Part shown: piece by piece, positions 41,479-43,116 of the stretch
How the letters are laid out: every line of letters begins with the position of its first letter
Numbering within the stretch: position 1 is the stretch's first letter
Origin: Clostridia bacterium
GTDB taxonomy: Bacteria; Bacillota; Clostridia; Christensenellales; SZUA-584
Length of the DNA stretch: 43,116 nucleotides
Direction of reading: 5' to 3'
Assembly (NCBI GenBank): GCA_018648645.1
Contig: JABGQS010000022.1
Coordinates: 1-43,116, forward strand
Program-made: the position numbers and the translations under genes
The notes under the pieces: model-generated
What the model was told of the DNA's origin: nothing
The model's database searches: none
The model's input: only the letters and a program-made list of their open reading frames with translations

Positions 41479-42585
41479 ATGTCTTATTATTTGAAGATGA
41501 ATAATGATGAAATGGCTATTTATATTAATAGTGATAAAGGGTTGCTTAAAAGATATGAAGGTATTGTTGGGCAGCAGTTACTTGATTTTATTTATTATGA
41601 TTTGAGGAAGTTGAACGATTTACTTGATAAGACTTATTCATTAGCTACTCATATGCGAAATCCCGGCTTTGATTATTTCCTTAAAAGAGCGGATGATACG
41701 AATATTTACTTTCGGTTTTTTGTAGAACTGTTCTTAGAAACGATAACCTCTGACACGCTGAAAACAAAAAAGGGATTTGAAGAACTTTGTAATAGATTCA
41801 TAAGAGAAACTACTATATTAAAAAAAGAGGCGCAGTTTGCTGATATCTCTTATCGAAGCATCAGCAAGCCGTTCCTAATCGGTATTTTTTCATTACATGC
41901 TATGGGTATGCAGGAGTTTATGAAAACACAACTTGAGTTTTGTGTTAACAGTAATAGTGAAATGCAATATGGCAGTCTATCTCCTACAGAGAGATTATAC
42001 ATATATGAACAGTGGCGAAAAGCTAAGGGAGAGCAGCCATTGTATTTCGAAACAAATTCGTTTTTTTCTCAGCTCGTAATAACCGAAACCTTCAAACTTA
42101 ATAGTGAATTTTCTATAGAGGAATTGGCTAATATGATTAAAGCAAAGAAACCAGAAATCACTGAAATGACAGTGCTAGAAACAGGCTGGGCACTAATGCG
42201 CTATGAGCTTATGAAAATGGTCACACAAGGCGTTGTAGTAAAGAAATGTGCTAATTGTAGTAGATACTTCATTCCGGGTGGCAGAAGCGATACAGAGTAC
42301 TGCTCACGCCCTTTAGAAGGGCAAGCTGATAAGACTTGTCAGATTGTTGGTGCATTGGCAAAGCATCAAGACAAGATTAAGAGCGATCCTGTTTTCAAGG
42401 AGTATAAGAAGGCATACAAGCGTTATCACTCTAGGGTACGCACCGGATCAATGAAACAGGTAGTTTTCTTTGAGTGGTCAGAACAAGCTCAAGAAAAGCG
42501 TGATCAGTGTATTGCCGGAAAGCTTGATTTTGATAGGTTTGTTGAATGGCTCAATAAAGATAGGGTTTATAAGAAGAGAATTTAG
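41479..42585 (+). CDS. DUF6076-like protein with C-terminal zinc-finger motif (element cargo)
   Basis: 368 residues, soluble. The first 240 residues are mainly helical with no motif I can name. From residue 257 a cysteine pattern appears, CANCSRYFIP then YCSRP and a further Cys in KTCQIVGA, followed by a helical basic tail (EYKKAYKRYHSRVRTG). This cysteine arrangement, with a following helical tail, is what I associate with DUF6076 proteins, which are common on integrative elements; the identification is from memory. The start at 41479 follows GGAGG by 5 bases. It has its own strong promoter, divergent from the excisionase gene. Function unknown; nucleic-acid binding is plausible. Confidence 0.75.
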   Translation: MSYYLKMNNDEMAIYINSDKGLLKRYEGIVGQQLLDFIYYDLRKLNDLLDKTYSLATHMRNPGFDYFLKRADDTNIYFRFFVELFLETITSDTLKTKKGFEELCNRFIRETTILKKEAQFADISYRSISKPFLIGIFSLHAMGMQEFMKTQLEFCVNSNSEMQYGSLSPTERLYIYEQWRKAKGEQPLYFETNSFFSQLVITETFKLNSEFSIEELANMIKAKKPEITEMTVLETGWALMRYELMKMVTQGVVVKKCANCSRYFIPGGRSDTEYCSRPLEGQADKTCQIVGALAKHQDKIKSDPVFKEYKKAYKRYHSRVRTGSMKQVVFFEWSEQAQEKRDQCIAGKLDFDRFVEWLNKDRVYKKRI

Positions 42586-42613
42586 CGGATACATTCAAAT
42601 ACATATAAAGTAT

Positions 42614-42820
42614 ATAAGTGGCATGACATGCGTATGCCACTTATTCATGTTAAAAATCTAAAAAACTCAAATGTGGCATGATATGTGTATGCCACACACA
42701 GTTGGTGGCAATAACTTTTATCGCCACACATAGTTGGTGGCAAGTTTTTCATCACAAATTTAATTTTGTACGGCTACTGTTGGTGGCAATAGATGATTTG
42801 TGTGGCAACTGTTGGTGGCA
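42614..42820. repeat. Cluster of GTGGCA/TGCCAC repeats: two long palindromes and four GTTGGTGGCA copies
   Basis: This gene-free stretch holds two 23-base palindromic units (42618-42640 and 42673-42695) differing at two positions; the first extends to 11-base arms ATAAGTGGCAT/ATGCCACTTAT. Four copies of GTTGGTGGCA follow at 42701, 42733, 42779 and 42811 (spacings 32, 46, 32), with an extra GTGGCA at 42802. In total at least nine GTGGCA/TGCCAC boxes lie in about 205 bases. It is not a CRISPR array: units are too short and spacers irregular. The remaining gap, 42821-42954, is AT-rich with a 12-base palindrome GGAAAATTTTCC (42919-42930) and no ORF. Confidence 0.85.
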
Positions 42821-42954
42821 TGGAAGTGTTTTTTGTAAGGATTATAATCAAAGCAATTTTCTAGTCGTGTTATTACTATACCGTGTTTGTAACAATAGCG
42901 GGTTTTCCTAACCTTTTTGGAAAATTTTCCTATGAAGAAAATGTTTAATAAACC

Positions 42955-43116
42955 TCACATTTGTTTTGCTATGTGAGCACTCCGCTTATGGTGTGTTGTC
43001 CTCGTTAGCAATTGCTTCATCACAAATTTTGTAACCCCTCCGACTATAGCGCCTACAGCTGCACCAATCAGACCTGTAATCAGCATAAAAAACTGCCCGT
43101 TGGAGTCTTGATACAT
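42955..43116 (-). CDS. C-terminal tail of an Rhs-type protein (5' part outside window)
   Basis: Reading leftward from the window edge gives 53 codons beginning MYQDSNGQFFMLITGLIGAA and then VGAIVGGVTKFV. The pattern 'xDxxGxFF + glycine-zipper hydrophobic segment' is what follows the Rhs core (NPxxxxDxxG) in Rhs/YD-repeat polymorphic toxins and their relatives. The first Met is probably internal. The reading frame stops only about 25 residues after the hydrophobic segment, so no full-size toxin domain is present. It may be a naturally short tail or a truncated remnant. Confidence 0.6.
   Translation of the reverse strand: MYQDSNGQFFMLITGLIGAAVGAIVGGVTKFVMKQLLTRTTHHKRSAHIAKQM

Larger units (their letters stand above)
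37870..42925. mobile_element. Integrative and mobilizable element next to tRNA-Ser (approximate ends)
   Basis: A block visibly richer in A+T than the flanks, carrying a serine recombinase, a MobV relaxase with oriT, an excisionase-like protein and one cargo gene. The left end must be close to the recombinase 3' end at 37869-37896. The right end is not marked by a clear feature; it lies between the DUF6076-like gene (42585) and the Rhs tail (42955). An 8-base match, CTTTTTGG at 37889-37896 and 42913-42920, is a weak candidate for duplicated core sites. It has no transfer apparatus of its own, so it would need a conjugative helper. Confidence 0.8.

Noticed and set aside
42618-42820. CRISPR array
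   Set aside because: Repeats are 10-23 bases, spacing is irregular and no spacers of uniform size or cas genes are present.

Overview
The window looks like a chromosomal segment of an anaerobic Bacillota (class Clostridia-like) bacterium. Evidence: Firmicute-style GGAGG ribosome binding sites, many TTGNNN-17-TATAAT promoters, a SpoVB/YabM-type flippase followed by a YabN-type MazG, a nupNOPQ-type nucleoside transporter, an L-box lysine riboswitch, and a TRAP (MtrB) homologue. No rRNA and no CRISPR array were seen. Species cannot be named from the sequence alone.

Layout. 1-6.9 kb: partial Na/Pi cotransporter, GNAT protein, trmL, flippase + mazG pair, membrane GGDEF protein. 7.0-13.5 kb: nucleoside uptake and salvage (nup ABC system with a terminator between the lipoprotein gene and the rest, divergent from a thymidine kinase), then the small mtrB operon. 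13.5-25.4 kb: dnaE; a two-gene ABC transporter without a binding protein; tag; a CAP-domain lipoprotein; ferritin; DUF1697 protein; rlmD with a GNAT gene; and an ECF sigma factor module with DUF4349 and SIMPL lipoproteins. 26.2-31.3 kb: a methyltransferase, then a tightly overlapping TPR / HEAT-like / HD / THUMP-methyltransferase run. 31.3-34.1 kb: URO-D-family protein and a PhoA-type alkaline phosphatase lipoprotein. 34.1-37.2 kb: consensus promoter, lysine riboswitch, terminator, then asd-dapA-dapB, closed by a strong terminator. 37.2-37.9 kb: VOC protein and tRNA-Ser(GCU).

From about 37.87 kb to about 42.9 kb sits an AT-richer integrative and mobilizable element. It carries a large serine recombinase, a 67-codon ORF, a MobV-family relaxase with a recognisable oriT (hairpin plus TAGTGTG/TTA nick sequence), an excisionase-like HTH protein, a DUF6076-like zinc-finger protein as the only evident cargo, and an unusual cluster of GTGGCA/TGCCAC repeats. 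The window ends inside the C-terminal tail of what looks like an Rhs-type protein.

How the parts work together: nup + tdk fit nucleoside scavenging; riboswitch + asd/dapA/dapB form a lysine-feedback diaminopimelate operon; sigma + DUF4349 + SIMPL look like an envelope-response unit with an ECF-like promoter inside it; recombinase, HTH protein, relaxase and oriT give the element integration, excision and mobilisation in trans. The least explained parts are the repeat cluster at 42.61-42.82 kb, the TPR/HEAT/HD cluster, and TRAP in a non-Bacillus-like setting.
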